Shown in pieces: positions 43,206 to 52,379 of a stretch of DNA of 64,000 nucleotides. The notes beneath the pieces are model-generated. The model searched no databases, was not told where the DNA came from, and saw only the letters and a list, made by a program, of their open reading frames with translations. The stretch covers positions 1 to 64,000 of the forward strand of contig CAJOGX010000006.1 of NCBI GenBank assembly GCA_905234175.1, given 5' to 3'. Source of the DNA: an uncultured Selenomonadaceae bacterium. Lineage in GTDB: Bacteria; Bacillota; Negativicutes; Selenomonadales; Selenomonadaceae. The position numbers and the translations under genes are program-made. Position 1 is the stretch's first letter, and every line of letters starts with the position of its first letter.

Positions 43206-45068
43206 ATGTTCGTAGCTGGAAAATACGACGTAATAGTTATCGGCGCGGGGCACGCAGGAATTGAGGCCGGCTTAGCGGCAGCACGGCTCGGCTGCAAAAC
43301 CCTGCTTACAACCCTGTCGCTGGAAAATTTAGCAATGATGCCCTGCAACCCGTCAATAGGCGGCTCTGCGAAAGGTCACTTAGTGCGCGAAGTCGACGCG
43401 CTCGGCGGGCAGATGGGAATTGTCGCCGACCAAACCTGTATCCAATTCCGCACGCTCAACACCGGCAAGGGCTTCGCCGTGCAGGCTCTCCGCGCGCAGG
43501 CTGACAAAAAAATTTATCAGGCGGCTATGAAAAAAGTCTGCGAGAACACCGACAACTTGGACTTGAAACAGCTGCTGATTGAAAATATTCTCGTCGAGAG
43601 AAACAAAATCGTCGGCGTCACGGCGGAGACCGGCGAAACTTTCCTTGCCAGCGCGGTAATTCTCGCGTCGGGAACTTATTTGAGCGGCAGGATTATCATC
43701 GGCGAAAGTATCTTCGACGGCGGCCCCAACGGTCAGCGCGCCGCTGTCAAACTTTCCACCGCGCTCAAAAATCTCGGCGTCAAACTCATGCGCTTCAAAA
43801 CCGGCACGCCCGCCCGCGTCGACGCCAGAACTCTCGACTTCAGCAAAATGGAAATTCAGCGCGGCGATTCGGGTATGCAAAATTTTTCCTTCCTCACAGA
43901 GACGCCCGCCAACAATCAGGTCTGCTGCTACCTCACCTACACCAACGAGCGCACGCACGAAATTCTCCGCCGCAACCTGCACCGCGCGCCCATGGCTAAC
44001 GGGATTATCGAGGGCGTCGGTCCGCGCTACTGCCCGTCTATCGAGTCAAAAATTATTCGCTTCCCCGATAAGGAACGCCACCAGCTTTTCCTTGAGCCCG
44101 AAGGTCTGAACACGCAGGAATTTTACGTGCAGGGTATGTCGACTTCCATGCCCGCCGACGTGCAGATTGAATTTCTCCACACGATTCCTGGTTTGGAAAA
44201 CGCGAAGATTATGCGCCACGGCTACGCGATTGAATACGACTGCCTTGACCCGCTCCAGCTCAAGCCCACGCTCGAATTTAAATCTATCGCCGGATTTTTT
44301 TCCGCCGGTCAGTCCAACGGCAGTTCCGGCTACGAAGAGGCCGCCGCTCAGGGACTTATCGCCGGTATCAACGCCGCCGCCCTTGTAAAAAATTTCCCGC
44401 CGCTCATTCTTAAACGCTCCGAAAGTTATATCGGCGTGCTCATCGACGACCTCGTTACCAAGGGCACCGCCGAGCCTTATCGAATGATGACTTCGCGCGC
44501 GGAATACCGTCTGCTACTTCGGCAGGACAACGCCGACATTCGTCTGACGCCCTACGCTATTGACATCGGTCTCGCCAGCGTTGAGCGCGCTGAAAAATTT
44601 AACCGCAAGCTCGCCGAAATTTCCGCCGCCAACAAAATTCTCACCGAAACGAAAATCACGCCCAGCGCCGAAGTCAACGCCAGACTCGCCGCCGCCGGTA
44701 TCGCTGAAATTAAAAATTCCCTGCCGCTCGCTGAACTCATGCGCCGCCCCAACGTCACCTATGAAAAACTGCGCGACATTTTCAGCCTGCCGGAAATTTC
44801 CGCCGCCGCCGCCAGTCAGGTTGAAATTTCTTTTTTCTACGAAGGCTACATAAAAAAACAGGCGGAACTCGCCGCTAAGCTCGACCGCCTCGAAAATAAA
44901 ATTATCCCAGAAAATATCAACTACCACGCGATTCAAAACCTGCGCGTCGAAGCCCGCGAAAAGCTCAGTGAAATTCGTCCGCGCTCGATTGGTCAGGCCG
45001 CCAGAATTTCCGGCGTTTCGCCCGCTGATATTTCCGTTCTGGTTGTCTACCTTGAAACTTTCAGCTAG
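43206..45068 (+). CDS. mnmG: tRNA uridine-5-carboxymethylaminomethyl modification enzyme MnmG
   Basis: A 620-aa FAD-dependent partner of MnmE. The FAD-binding motif [21 protein letters not shown] starts at residue 9. [21 protein letters not shown] and the two GidA signatures ([12 protein letters not shown] and [16 protein letters not shown]) are clear. The ATG at 43206 follows a GTGAG stretch overlapping the mnmE stop. A much longer in-frame reading frame from 42993 overlaps mnmE and is rejected. In many Firmicutes this pair lies beside the origin with rsmG and parAB, but those genes are absent here. Confidence 0.97.
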   Translation: MFVAGKYDVIVIGAGHAGIEAGLAAARLGCKTLLTTLSLENLAMMPCNPSIGGSAKGHLVREVDALGGQMGIVADQTCIQFRTLNTGKGFAVQALRAQADKKIYQAAMKKVCENTDNLDLKQLLIENILVERNKIVGVTAETGETFLASAVILASGTYLSGRIIIGESIFDGGPNGQRAAVKLSTALKNLGVKLMRFKTGTPARVDARTLDFSKMEIQRGDSGMQNFSFLTETPANNQVCCYLTYTNERTHEILRRNLHRAPMANGIIEGVGPRYCPSIESKIIRFPDKERHQLFLEPEGLNTQEFYVQGMSTSMPADVQIEFLHTIPGLENAKIMRHGYAIEYDCLDPLQLKPTLEFKSIAGFFSAGQSNGSSGYEEAAAQGLIAGINAAALVKNFPPLILKRSESYIGVLIDDLVTKGTAEPYRMMTSRAEYRLLLRQDNADIRLTPYAIDIGLASVERAEKFNRKLAEISAANKILTETKITPSAEVNARLAAAGIAEIKNSLPLAELMRRPNVTYEKLRDIFSLPEISAAAASQVEISFFYEGYIKKQAELAAKLDRLENKIIPENINYHAIQNLRVEAREKLSEIRPRSIGQAARISGVSPADISVLVVYLETFS

Positions 45069-45080
45069 ACAAAATATAAT
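45052..45080 (+). promoter_or_regulatory. purF: Promoter of purF
   Basis: TTGAAA (45052-45057) inside the last codons of mnmG, a 17-nt spacer and TATAAT (45075-45080). The purF ATG is 45 nt downstream. No PurR box or purine riboswitch was recognised. Confidence 0.7.
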
Positions 45081-45125
45081 TGCGGCGGAATTAAACAAAC
45101 CTGCAACGGGGAGGTTACGAAAGTT

Positions 45126-46559
45126 ATGGATTTTGGTGCAATGGTGAATCCGGTGGGCGAAGCTTGCGGCGTTTTCGGCATGTACAATCTCGACGGCGGC
45201 GACGTGGCGCCCACGATTTATTACGGGCTCTACGCCCTTCAGCATCGCGGCCAGGAAAGCGCCGGTATCGCCGTCACTGATACTTTCGACGGCAAAGATT
45301 ACGTAAAGTGCCAGAAAGATTTGGGCGGCGTCAACCACGTCTTCAACGCGGAAAATATTGCGACGCTCAAAGGCAACCTCGGCGTCGGGCACGTGCGCTA
45401 TTCAACCGCTGGCGGCTCGACGCGCGAAAATGCTCAGCCGCTCGTTCTGGCTTACGTCAAGGGAACTCTAATGCTCGCTCACAACGGGAATATCGTCAAC
45501 ACGCCCCAGCTCCGGCGCGAACTCGCAATGAACGGCGCCATTTTCCAGACCACCACCGACACCGAAACCATCGCCTACCACATCGCCCGCGCCAGAGTTC
45601 GCACAACGACCGTCGAAGCCGCTACCGTCCGCGCCCTGCGAAAAGTTCAGGGCTCCTACTCCGTGGTTATCGCCAGCCCGCGCAAGTTGATTGGCGCCCG
45701 CGACCCGTGGGGATTCCGCCCGCTCGTTATCGGAAAAATCGACAACAGCTACATTATAACTTCCGAAACCTGCGCGCTCGAAACCGTCAACGCCGAATTT
45801 ATCCGCGACGTCCGCCCTGGCGAAGTCGTTACCATTCTCAGCGACGGTACAATTCAGTCAAACCTTGAACTCAGTCTGCCGGAAAATAAAACCGCGCGCT
45901 GCGTCTTCGAGTATATTTATTTCTGCCGCCCCGATACCACGTTCGACGGAATGAGCGTCACGAAATCCAGAATTATCGCCGGCAGAATTTTGGCTAAGGT
46001 GCACCCCGTCGACGCTGATTTGGTGGTTGGCGTGCCCGAATCCGGCAACATGGCGGCGGTCGGCTACTCGCTGGAGTCCGGCATTCCCTACGGCATTGCG
46101 TTCACGAAAAATACTTACGTCGGCAGAACTTTTATCAAGCCGCGCCAGTCAACCCGCGTGCAGAGCGTCAAAGTCAAACTCAACGTCCTGCGCGAAGTCG
46201 TTGCCGGTAAGCGGATTATCATGGTCGACGATTCGATTGTTCGCGGCACGACCAGCGACCAGATTGTCACCATGCTCAAAGACGCCGACGCGAAGGAAGT
46301 TCACATGCGCGTTTCCAGCCCGCCTTTTTATCATCCGTGCTACTTCGGCATTGACATTCCCAGCGAAAATCAGCTGATAGCGCACAACCGCACGACGGAC
46401 GAAATTTGCAAAATCATTGGCGCGGATTCGCTCGGCTACCTGCCGCTGGAAAAACTCAGCGAACTTTCTGGCGGCAGACCGATTTGCGACGCGTGTTTCA
46501 GCGGAAATTATCCTGTTGCGCCGCCGGTCGAGGACATTCGCGGCGAGTTCGACAGATAA
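45126..46559 (+). CDS. purF: Amidophosphoribosyltransferase PurF
   Basis: A 477-aa enzyme for the first committed step of purine synthesis, making phosphoribosylamine from PRPP and glutamine. Cys14 in GEACGVFG is the nucleophile, so a 13-residue propeptide must be removed. The glutaminase domain shows YALQHRGQESAGIAV. The PRPP loop is VDDSIVRGTTSDQI. Four cysteines expected to hold a [4Fe-4S] cluster, as in the Bacillus enzyme, are visible in CVFEYIYF, CYFGID and CDACF. It stands alone, outside a pur operon, with its own promoter. Confidence 0.96.
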   Translation: MDFGAMVNPVGEACGVFGMYNLDGGDVAPTIYYGLYALQHRGQESAGIAVTDTFDGKDYVKCQKDLGGVNHVFNAENIATLKGNLGVGHVRYSTAGGSTRENAQPLVLAYVKGTLMLAHNGNIVNTPQLRRELAMNGAIFQTTTDTETIAYHIARARVRTTTVEAATVRALRKVQGSYSVVIASPRKLIGARDPWGFRPLVIGKIDNSYIITSETCALETVNAEFIRDVRPGEVVTILSDGTIQSNLELSLPENKTARCVFEYIYFCRPDTTFDGMSVTKSRIIAGRILAKVHPVDADLVVGVPESGNMAAVGYSLESGIPYGIAFTKNTYVGRTFIKPRQSTRVQSVKVKLNVLREVVAGKRIIMVDDSIVRGTTSDQIVTMLKDADAKEVHMRVSSPPFYHPCYFGIDIPSENQLIAHNRTTDEICKIIGADSLGYLPLEKLSELSGGRPICDACFSGNYPVAPPVEDIRGEFDR

Positions 46560-46581
46560 AATTTTTTAGGAGGTATTCATC

Positions 46582-47100
46582 ATGGAATTTTTGGAACTGG
46601 CAAAGGCGCGCTATTCGTGCCGGAAACTTTCTGACAAGCCGGTCGAGCCGGAAAAAGTCGCGCGGATTTTGGACGCGGCGATAGCGGCACCGACGGCGAA
46701 AAATGTTCAGCCCTACAAAATCTGGAAAGTCACTTCGCCCGCCGCGCTGGAAAAAATTCAGCAGGTCGCCAAATTCCCGTTCGTGCAGCAGTCGAAAGTT
46801 ATGCTGGTCGTCGGTACGAAGGCGGAAGGAGCGTTCGTGCGGCCGTTCGACAACAAAAACTACGCGGAAATCGACGGCGCGATAGTTGCCACGCACATAA
46901 TTCTGGCGGTGCAGGCGGAAGGGCTGGGCACGACGTGGGTAGGCTACTTCGACGCGCCGAAACTGCAGGAGCTCATTCCCGAAATGGCGGGCTACGAATT
47001 AATTGCGCTGTTCCCGCTCGGCTATCCGGCGGACGACGCGAAACCTGCGCCGAGGCATTTTGAACGCCGCGCCGTCGCTGAAGCAGTCGCCGAACTCTGA
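46582..47100 (+). CDS. Nitroreductase family protein
   Basis: A 172-aa FMN-dependent oxidoreductase of the nitroreductase fold. RYSCRKLSDKPVEPEKVARILDAA at the N-terminus and APTAKNVQPYKIW carry FMN phosphate-binding residues. ILAVQAEGLGTTWVGYF and a closing PLGYPADDAKPAPRH motif complete the family pattern. Physiological substrate is unknown. The ATG follows TTAGGAGGTATTCATC. Its TGA overlaps the ATG of the next gene by one base, so the two are coupled. Confidence 0.92.
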   Translation: MEFLELAKARYSCRKLSDKPVEPEKVARILDAAIAAPTAKNVQPYKIWKVTSPAALEKIQQVAKFPFVQQSKVMLVVGTKAEGAFVRPFDNKNYAEIDGAIVATHIILAVQAEGLGTTWVGYFDAPKLQELIPEMAGYELIALFPLGYPADDAKPAPRHFERRAVAEAVAEL

Positions 47101-47474
47101 TGACTGTCGCTACGAAAAAACTTGGCAACGCCGGTGAAGATTTCGCCGCGAATTATCTTGAAAGCCACGGCTACAGGATTCTCGCGCGGAATTTTCGAGT
47201 GCGCTCGGCGGAAATTGACATCGTTGCTGAGAGCGGCGGCGTTGTCGTTTTCGTCGAAGTCAAGACGCGCAGGGATACGCGCCACGGCTTACCGGCGGAG
47301 GCAGTCAACCTTCGCAAGCAGAAAAAAATTATCGAGGCGGCGGGTGTTTTCCTGCAGGATGAAACCTACGCTGAATGTGCCTGCCGCTTCGACGTGATTG
47401 AAGTCTACGCGCTGGGGAAAAATTTCGGCGTCCGCCATATCGAAAACGCCTTTGAAGTCGCGTCCGAATTTTAA
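47100..47474 (+). CDS. UPF0102 (YraN) family protein
   Basis: A 124-aa protein of the YraN family, which has a restriction-endonuclease-like fold. The motif GEDFAANYLESHGYRILARNFR opens it, and EIDIVAESGGVVVFVEVKTR contains the E/D...EVK nuclease-like core. The cellular role is unsettled. It starts inside the stop codon of the nitroreductase gene. comM, its usual neighbour, follows after hairpin element C. Confidence 0.92.
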   Translation: MTVATKKLGNAGEDFAANYLESHGYRILARNFRVRSAEIDIVAESGGVVVFVEVKTRRDTRHGLPAEAVNLRKQKKIIEAAGVFLQDETYAECACRFDVIEVYALGKNFGVRHIENAFEVASEF

Positions 47475-47514
47475 TTTATGAACCAATGCTGCGTGAAATG
47501 AACGTACGCGCTTA

Positions 47515-47619
47515 GAAGTGGCCGCCCATGGACGGGCGGCCTGTGAGCGTCGGTCGCCGGACGCGACCGCAGCGAACGAGCTTTCTTTGCTACTTTCTTT
47601 GTCGGCACAAAGAAAGTAG
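47515..47619 (+). repeat. Three-hairpin element, copy C
   Basis: Hairpin 1 pairs GCCGCCC (47521-47527) with GGGCGGC (47534-47540) around ATGGAC. Hairpin 2 is CGGTCGC/GCGACCG (47551-47569). Hairpin 3 is a perfect 13-bp stem, CTACTTTCTTTGT/ACAAAGAAAGTAG (47590-47619), with loop CGGC. It begins about 45 nt after the yraN stop. Confidence 0.9.
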
Positions 47620-47662
47620 GGCACAAAACAAAACTAAACTATAAACTGGGAGTGAAGAAACT

Positions 47663-49195
47663 TTGTACGCCAGAACCTTTGGTGCGGCAACGCTGGGCGT
47701 CGACGGTCTGATAATTTCTGTGGAAGTCGACAGCGCCAACGGAATGCCTGCGTTCGACATCGTAGGTCTGCCAAACGCGTCAGTCCGCGAATCTAAAGAG
47801 CGCGTCCGCACCGCCATAAAAAATTCCGGCTTGCGTTCGCGGCAGGAAAAAATTACCGTCAACCTTGCGCCCGCCGAAATCCGTAAGGAAAGCGCCGGTC
47901 TGGATTTGCCAATCGCAATCGGTCTCTTAGCGGCACAGGGAAAAGTTACGCAGGAGGCTTGCAGAGAATTTGTTTTTATCGCGGAACTTTCGCTTGAGGG
48001 CAGGCTCTGCAGTGTCAACGGGATTTTGCCAATGACCATTGCCGCCCGCGACGCCGGTTGCAAAAAAATTGCCGTGTCGCCCGACAACGTCAATGAAGCG
48101 CTTTTAGTCGACGGAATTGAAGTCTACGCGCCGGAAACGCTGATTGACCTCGTGGAATTTCTGCAGGGCGAAAAAAAACTTGAACCGGCGAAGTCGCAGA
48201 CGCTCAGCGAGGCGGAAGGATTTATCGAACTGGTTGACGATTTTTCGGACGTGCAGGGACAGTTCATGGCGAAGCGCGCGCTGGAAGTGGCGGCGGCTGG
48301 CGGGCACAACGTGCTGATGGTCGGCGTGCCTGGCTCCGGCAAAACAATGCTGGCTAAACGTGTCAGCTCAATCCTGCCGGAACTCACGCGCGAAGAGGCG
48401 CTCGAAGTCACGAAAATTTACAGCGTCGCCGGTAAGCTGGGACTGAACGGCGGCTTGATAACTAAGCGCCCTTTCCAGCACCCGAACCACGACGCCTCAA
48501 CTGCGGCGATTATCGGCGGCGGCTCCAATCCAATGCCTGGGCAAGTCACGCTGGCGCACCACGGCGTTTTGTTTCTTGACGAACTTCCTGAGTTCAGAAA
48601 ATCCGCGCTCGAAGCCCTGCGCGAACCGCTCGAAGAAAGGCAGGTTACAATCAGCCGCGTCACCAACACGCTGACTTTTCCCTCCAGTTTTATTTTAATC
48701 TGCGCAATGAACCCCTGCCCGTGCGGCTGGTACGGCGACCGCGACCACAACTGCCAGTGCTCCCAGCTCGAAATTAAACGCTACACGCACAAACTTTCCG
48801 GTCCGCTCCTCGACAGAATCGACATTCACGTACGAGTTCCGCGCGTCAAGTACGACGAGCTGACTTCCAAGCGCAAATCCGAACCTTCCGCAAAAGTCCG
48901 CGAAAGAGTTTCCGCCGCCAGAGAAATTCAGCTGAATCGCCTCTCCAAATTCCACCTTTTCTGCAACGCCCAAATGAATCACGCTATGCTACAGGAACTT
49001 TGCACGATAACGCCCGCCGCGAAGGAACTGCTCAAAAATGTTTTCGAGAGCAAAAAACTTTCCGCGCGCTCCTACGACAGAATTATAAAAGTCGGGCGCA
49101 CTATCGCGGATTTGGATAACAACGCCGCCGAAATTTCCGACAAGCATATCGCCGAGGCTATCAAGCTCCGCAACGAACTGGACTTCGAGCGCTGA
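47663..49195 (+). CDS. comM: YifB/ComM family Mg-chelatase-like AAA+ ATPase
   Basis: A 510-aa AAA+ protein. In naturally transformable bacteria ComM is a helicase that helps branch migration of incoming DNA. An N-terminal Lon-type substrate fold (ARTFGAATLGVDGLIISVEVD) precedes the ATPase. Walker A is GVPGSGKTM near residue 221, and Walker B is LFLDELPEF. A Mg_chelatase C-terminal domain follows, with four cysteines in CAMNPCPCGWYGDRDHNCQC. The start is TTG after GGGAGTGAAGAAAC. The MATE gene begins 1 nt after its stop. Confidence 0.93.
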   Translation: MYARTFGAATLGVDGLIISVEVDSANGMPAFDIVGLPNASVRESKERVRTAIKNSGLRSRQEKITVNLAPAEIRKESAGLDLPIAIGLLAAQGKVTQEACREFVFIAELSLEGRLCSVNGILPMTIAARDAGCKKIAVSPDNVNEALLVDGIEVYAPETLIDLVEFLQGEKKLEPAKSQTLSEAEGFIELVDDFSDVQGQFMAKRALEVAAAGGHNVLMVGVPGSGKTMLAKRVSSILPELTREEALEVTKIYSVAGKLGLNGGLITKRPFQHPNHDASTAAIIGGGSNPMPGQVTLAHHGVLFLDELPEFRKSALEALREPLEERQVTISRVTNTLTFPSSFILICAMNPCPCGWYGDRDHNCQCSQLEIKRYTHKLSGPLLDRIDIHVRVPRVKYDELTSKRKSEPSAKVRERVSAAREIQLNRLSKFHLFCNAQMNHAMLQELCTITPAAKELLKNVFESKKLSARSYDRIIKVGRTIADLDNNAAEISDKHIAEAIKLRNELDFER

Positions 49196-49196
49196 A

Positions 49197-50546
49197 ATGT
49201 TTAAGGCACACGAAATCGACATGCTCCATGGGAAACTGTGGGACAAAATAATTTTATTCGCACTGCCGCTGGCGCTGACGGGCGTTATGCAGCAGCTTTT
49301 GAACGCGGCGGACGTGGCGGTTTTGGGGCAGTACGTCGGCAAAAACGCAATGGCGGCGGTAGGGAACAACACCGCGCTAATCGGTCTGCTGGTGAATTTA
49401 TTCATGGGCTTGAGCCTGGGCGCGAACGTCGTCATAGCGCAGAACATCGGCGCAGAAAAATTCGACCGCGTACACGACGCAGTTCACACGGCATTTTTGC
49501 TGGCGCTAATCGTCGGCGCAGTGCTCTGCGGAATCGCACAGGTTTTGGTGAATCCGGTCTTCGAGTGGCTGGCAGTACCGGCGTCCGTCGCGCCAATGGC
49601 TGAAACCTACCTGCGAATTTACGCGCTGGGCTTACCGGCAATGGGAATTTATAACTTCGAGGCGGCGATTTTCCGTTCACGCGGAGATACGCAAACGCCG
49701 CTGGTCGCGCTGACGATAGCGAGCTTTTTGAATATCGCGCTGAATTTATTTTTCGTGCTGCGGCTGGGAATGGGCGTGGACGGCGTAGCGTGGGCGACGG
49801 TCATTGCCAACTTTGTCAGCGCGGTAATTTTATTTCACGGACTCATAAAAGCCGAAGGACTCATTCATTTAAATCTGCGCGAAATGAAAATGGACAAAGC
49901 GTGCCTGAAAGAAACCGTGCGAATCGGCTTACCGGCGGGCGTGCAGGGCATGGTTTTTTCGCTGTCGAACCTGCTGATACAGGCGGCGATAAATTCGCTG
50001 GGGCCTGACGCAATGGCGGCGTCAGCGGCGGCGTTCACCGTCGAGATAAATGTTTTCTGCTTAACGAGCGGCTTCGGGCAGGCGGCGACGACGTTCGTCA
50101 GCCAGAACTACGGCGCAGGAAATCTGGAGCGCTGCAGGGAAGTCACGAAAGTTTCACTGCAGATAAATATTTTGCTGATGTTCATTTTATCGGCGGCGAT
50201 TCTGTATTTCGCGGAGTCGCTAGTCGGATTTTTCAACGAAGACCCCGAAGTTATCCGGCTGGGCGTTATCAGACTTTGGTACATAATTGCGCCGGAAATA
50301 ATCAGCGTTGTCATGGAAATAATTTCGGGCTCGCTGCGCGGCTACGGAATTTCGCTGGCACCGGCGCTGATAACACTGGTATTCGTCTGCGGAATACGAA
50401 TTGCGTGGGTTTTCACCGTCTTCGCGAAAATCCCAACTTACGCGTCGCTTATGGCGGTTTACGGCGTGAGCTGGTTTTTCACCATGATTTTTTTAATCAT
50501 AGCCTACAGATTCTACGTGAAACATTTGAAAGTTATCAAGCTTTAA
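49197..50546 (+). CDS. MATE family efflux transporter
   Basis: A 449-aa integral membrane exporter with twelve predicted hydrophobic helices in two halves. Family features are ALPLALTGVMQQLLNAADVAVLGQYVG in the first helix pair, VNLFMGLSLGANVVIAQNIGA, and in the second half GLPAGVQGMVFSLSNLLIQAAIN and AAAFTVEINVFCLTSGFGQAATTFVSQNYGA. It would extrude drugs or metabolites using a Na+ or H+ gradient. Substrate cannot be read. The ATG directly follows the comM stop, so the two are co-expressed even though their functions are unrelated. Confidence 0.93.
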   Translation: MFKAHEIDMLHGKLWDKIILFALPLALTGVMQQLLNAADVAVLGQYVGKNAMAAVGNNTALIGLLVNLFMGLSLGANVVIAQNIGAEKFDRVHDAVHTAFLLALIVGAVLCGIAQVLVNPVFEWLAVPASVAPMAETYLRIYALGLPAMGIYNFEAAIFRSRGDTQTPLVALTIASFLNIALNLFFVLRLGMGVDGVAWATVIANFVSAVILFHGLIKAEGLIHLNLREMKMDKACLKETVRIGLPAGVQGMVFSLSNLLIQAAINSLGPDAMAASAAAFTVEINVFCLTSGFGQAATTFVSQNYGAGNLERCREVTKVSLQINILLMFILSAAILYFAESLVGFFNEDPEVIRLGVIRLWYIIAPEIISVVMEIISGSLRGYGISLAPALITLVFVCGIRIAWVFTVFAKIPTYASLMAVYGVSWFFTMIFLIIAYRFYVKHLKVIKL

Positions 50547-50576
50547 AATTTGTCAGCAATAAAATTTGTCAGCAAT
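50545..50576 (+). repeat. Perfect 16-bp tandem repeat
   Basis: AAAATTTGTCAGCAAT occurs twice without a gap (50545-50560 and 50561-50576). It starts in the MATE stop codon and ends just before hairpin element D. Confidence 0.95.
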
Positions 50577-50580
50577 AAAA

Positions 50581-50683
50581 AGTGGCCGCCCAAGGACGGG
50601 CGGCCTGTGAGCGTCGGTCACGTGATGTGACCGCAGCGAACGAGCTTTCTTTGCTACTTTCTTTGTCGGCACAAAGAAAGTAG
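50581..50683 (+). repeat. Three-hairpin element, copy D
   Basis: Hairpin 1 is GCCGCCC/GGGCGGC (50585-50604) around AAGGAC. Hairpin 2 is CGGTCAC/GTGACCG (50615-50633), differing from copy C by a compensating G-C to A-T change. Hairpin 3 is the same perfect 13-bp stem as copy C (50654-50683). It begins 38 nt after the MATE stop and ends 15 nt before the convergent pfp stop. Confidence 0.9.
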
Positions 50684-50698
50684 ATTCTTTTTCCGTAA

Positions 50699-51967
50699 TT
50701 ACGCGTCGAGAGAAGGCTCCGCGTCGAAGAGATAGCTGTAGCGATTCTTAAATTCTTCGGGCTCCATTTTGAAAGCCGTAGCCAGCCCGCGATCGTCGAG
50801 GTCGCCGCGTTCGAGGCGCATCATGAAACCGCGCGCGATTTTGTAGTGGACGGAATTGATATTGACGCGGCGGACGAAAGTTTTGCCGGTCTCGGGGTCG
50901 CGGATATTTTCAAAGCGCATGGGAACGGCTTCGTTATCCTGAATGGTAATGAGCGCGCCGCTGTCGCCACGGAACAGGAACTGCATGGCCTCATAGCCGA
51001 GGTTGCGGGCGTAGTCGATGTCGTACGCGATAGGCGCGGCGCAGCGGAACTCGTAGCCAATTTCCTTGTCGACGATTGACATTTTGATACCGAGGCGCTT
51101 GAGTTCGCCGAGAACTTTCTGCTTGAGAATTTCGCCGAAGTCGAGTTCAGCGTAGCGAATGTGCCCGTGTTCGTCGAGGACGACGTTGCCGAGTTCCGCG
51201 AAATCTTCTTCAGCGATTTTTTCAATGACGCCCTCAGCGATAACAGCGACGCCGTAATTTTTGCCGATAACGTAGCGCTTGACGATTGAGCCGACGATAA
51301 TGTCAACAATCTGCTGGAGGCGAATTTTGGGCTGCGGAAATTCTTCAGGAATAACCGTGACAGCGGCGCCGGCGGAGCGTCCCATGCCCAGCGCGAGGTG
51401 ACCGGCAGTCCTGCCCATTGCAATCGTGAAGTACCAGCGGTTGTTGGAAGTGCGGGCGTCTTCCATGAGATTCTGAATTTCAGTTGTACCGAAAGCGCGC
51501 GCCGTCTCGAAACCGAAAGTAGGAATGCCTTCGGGGAGCGGGAGGTCGTTGTCAATCGTCTTGGGAACGTGAACGACGTTAATCGTGCGGCCGAGCTTTC
51601 TTGCGTATTCGGAAACCGAAGACGAACTGAACGCGGTATCGTCGCCGCCAATCGTCACGAGGTAGTTGACGCCGAGTTCCGTCAGAGTTTCAACGACGGT
51701 GTGCAGGTCAGATTCCTTCTTCGTGGGATTGAAACGCGACATGCGAAGAATGCAGCCGCCGGTAAGGTGAATGCGGTTAGTGTTGCCAGGGTCAAGGCGA
51801 ATGTAATTTTTCTCGCCGCGCGCAAGGTGCGAAAAGCCGTCGTACATTCCAAGAACGTCCCAGCCGTGGCGGCTCGCCGTATTGACGACCGCGCTGATAA
51901 CCGCGTTGATACCAGGCGCAGGGCCGCCGCCGCAGACTATCGCCACAACATTTCTTACTCCAACCAT
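50699..51967 (-). CDS. pfp: Pyrophosphate-type 6-phosphofructokinase
   Basis: A 422-aa phosphofructokinase. Two positions point to pyrophosphate rather than ATP as phosphate donor: GGDDT, where ATP enzymes have GGDGS, and PKTIDND, where ATP enzymes have PGTIDND. Asp and Lys at these sites are the established PPi signature. The nucleotide/PPi loop CGGGPAPGIN opens the protein, and AMGRTAGHLALGMG follows. PPi use would make glycolysis reversible and save ATP. The ATG at 51967 has GAGAGGGGAA before it, and a TTG six codons upstream is rejected. It is the last gene of a minus-strand run and ends beside hairpin element D. Confidence 0.9.
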   Translation of the reverse strand: MVGVRNVVAIVCGGGPAPGINAVISAVVNTASRHGWDVLGMYDGFSHLARGEKNYIRLDPGNTNRIHLTGGCILRMSRFNPTKKESDLHTVVETLTELGVNYLVTIGGDDTAFSSSSVSEYARKLGRTINVVHVPKTIDNDLPLPEGIPTFGFETARAFGTTEIQNLMEDARTSNNRWYFTIAMGRTAGHLALGMGRSAGAAVTVIPEEFPQPKIRLQQIVDIIVGSIVKRYVIGKNYGVAVIAEGVIEKIAEEDFAELGNVVLDEHGHIRYAELDFGEILKQKVLGELKRLGIKMSIVDKEIGYEFRCAAPIAYDIDYARNLGYEAMQFLFRGDSGALITIQDNEAVPMRFENIRDPETGKTFVRRVNINSVHYKIARGFMMRLERGDLDDRGLATAFKMEPEEFKNRYSYLFDAEPSLDA

Positions 51968-51991
51968 TTGAATTTCCCCTCTCAAAAAAAT

Positions 51992-52324
51992 TTAGCTTTT
52001 AATAAATTTCGCGTCAAAATCTGGAATGCCAGCCGCGTCGGAAACGTAGCGTTCAACTTTCATGTGCAGGTCGTACTTTTCGCGCAGAGCCGAAATTTTC
52101 GCCATCATCGGGCTGGCGTGGTGCACGTCAATAGCCTCCTGATTTTTCCAGATGTCAATCAGCAGAACGGTTTCGGGATCTTTCGCAGGGAAAAAATATT
52201 CGTAGCGCTCGTTGCCGTCCTCAGCGCGAATGGCGTCCGCCGTGCCGCTCGACTCCATTTCCTCGGCGAAACTGCGCGCGCTGCCGTTCGTGCCGCTGTA
52301 GTAAATATTAATTGAAATGCTCAC
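51992..52324 (-). CDS. ABM-domain protein (putative quinol monooxygenase)
   Basis: A 110-aa small ferredoxin-like alpha/beta protein of the antibiotic biosynthesis monooxygenase (ABM) family. Typical blocks are RYEYFFPAKDPETVLLIDIWKNQEAIDVHHASPMM, with the conserved Trp and His. Members oxidise quinol-like compounds or are involved in haem handling. The activity here is unknown. GTG at 52324 is chosen because GGAGG lies eight bases before it. The open frame extends further upstream but overlaps the helicase gene. Confidence 0.82.
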   Translation of the reverse strand: MSISINIYYSGTNGSARSFAEEMESSGTADAIRAEDGNERYEYFFPAKDPETVLLIDIWKNQEAIDVHHASPMMAKISALREKYDLHMKVERYVSDAAGIPDFDAKFIKS

Positions 52325-52379
52325 GCTTTCGACCTCCAATATTTTTATTTCAAATTTCGCCGCCCGCTGGAATTTTCCT

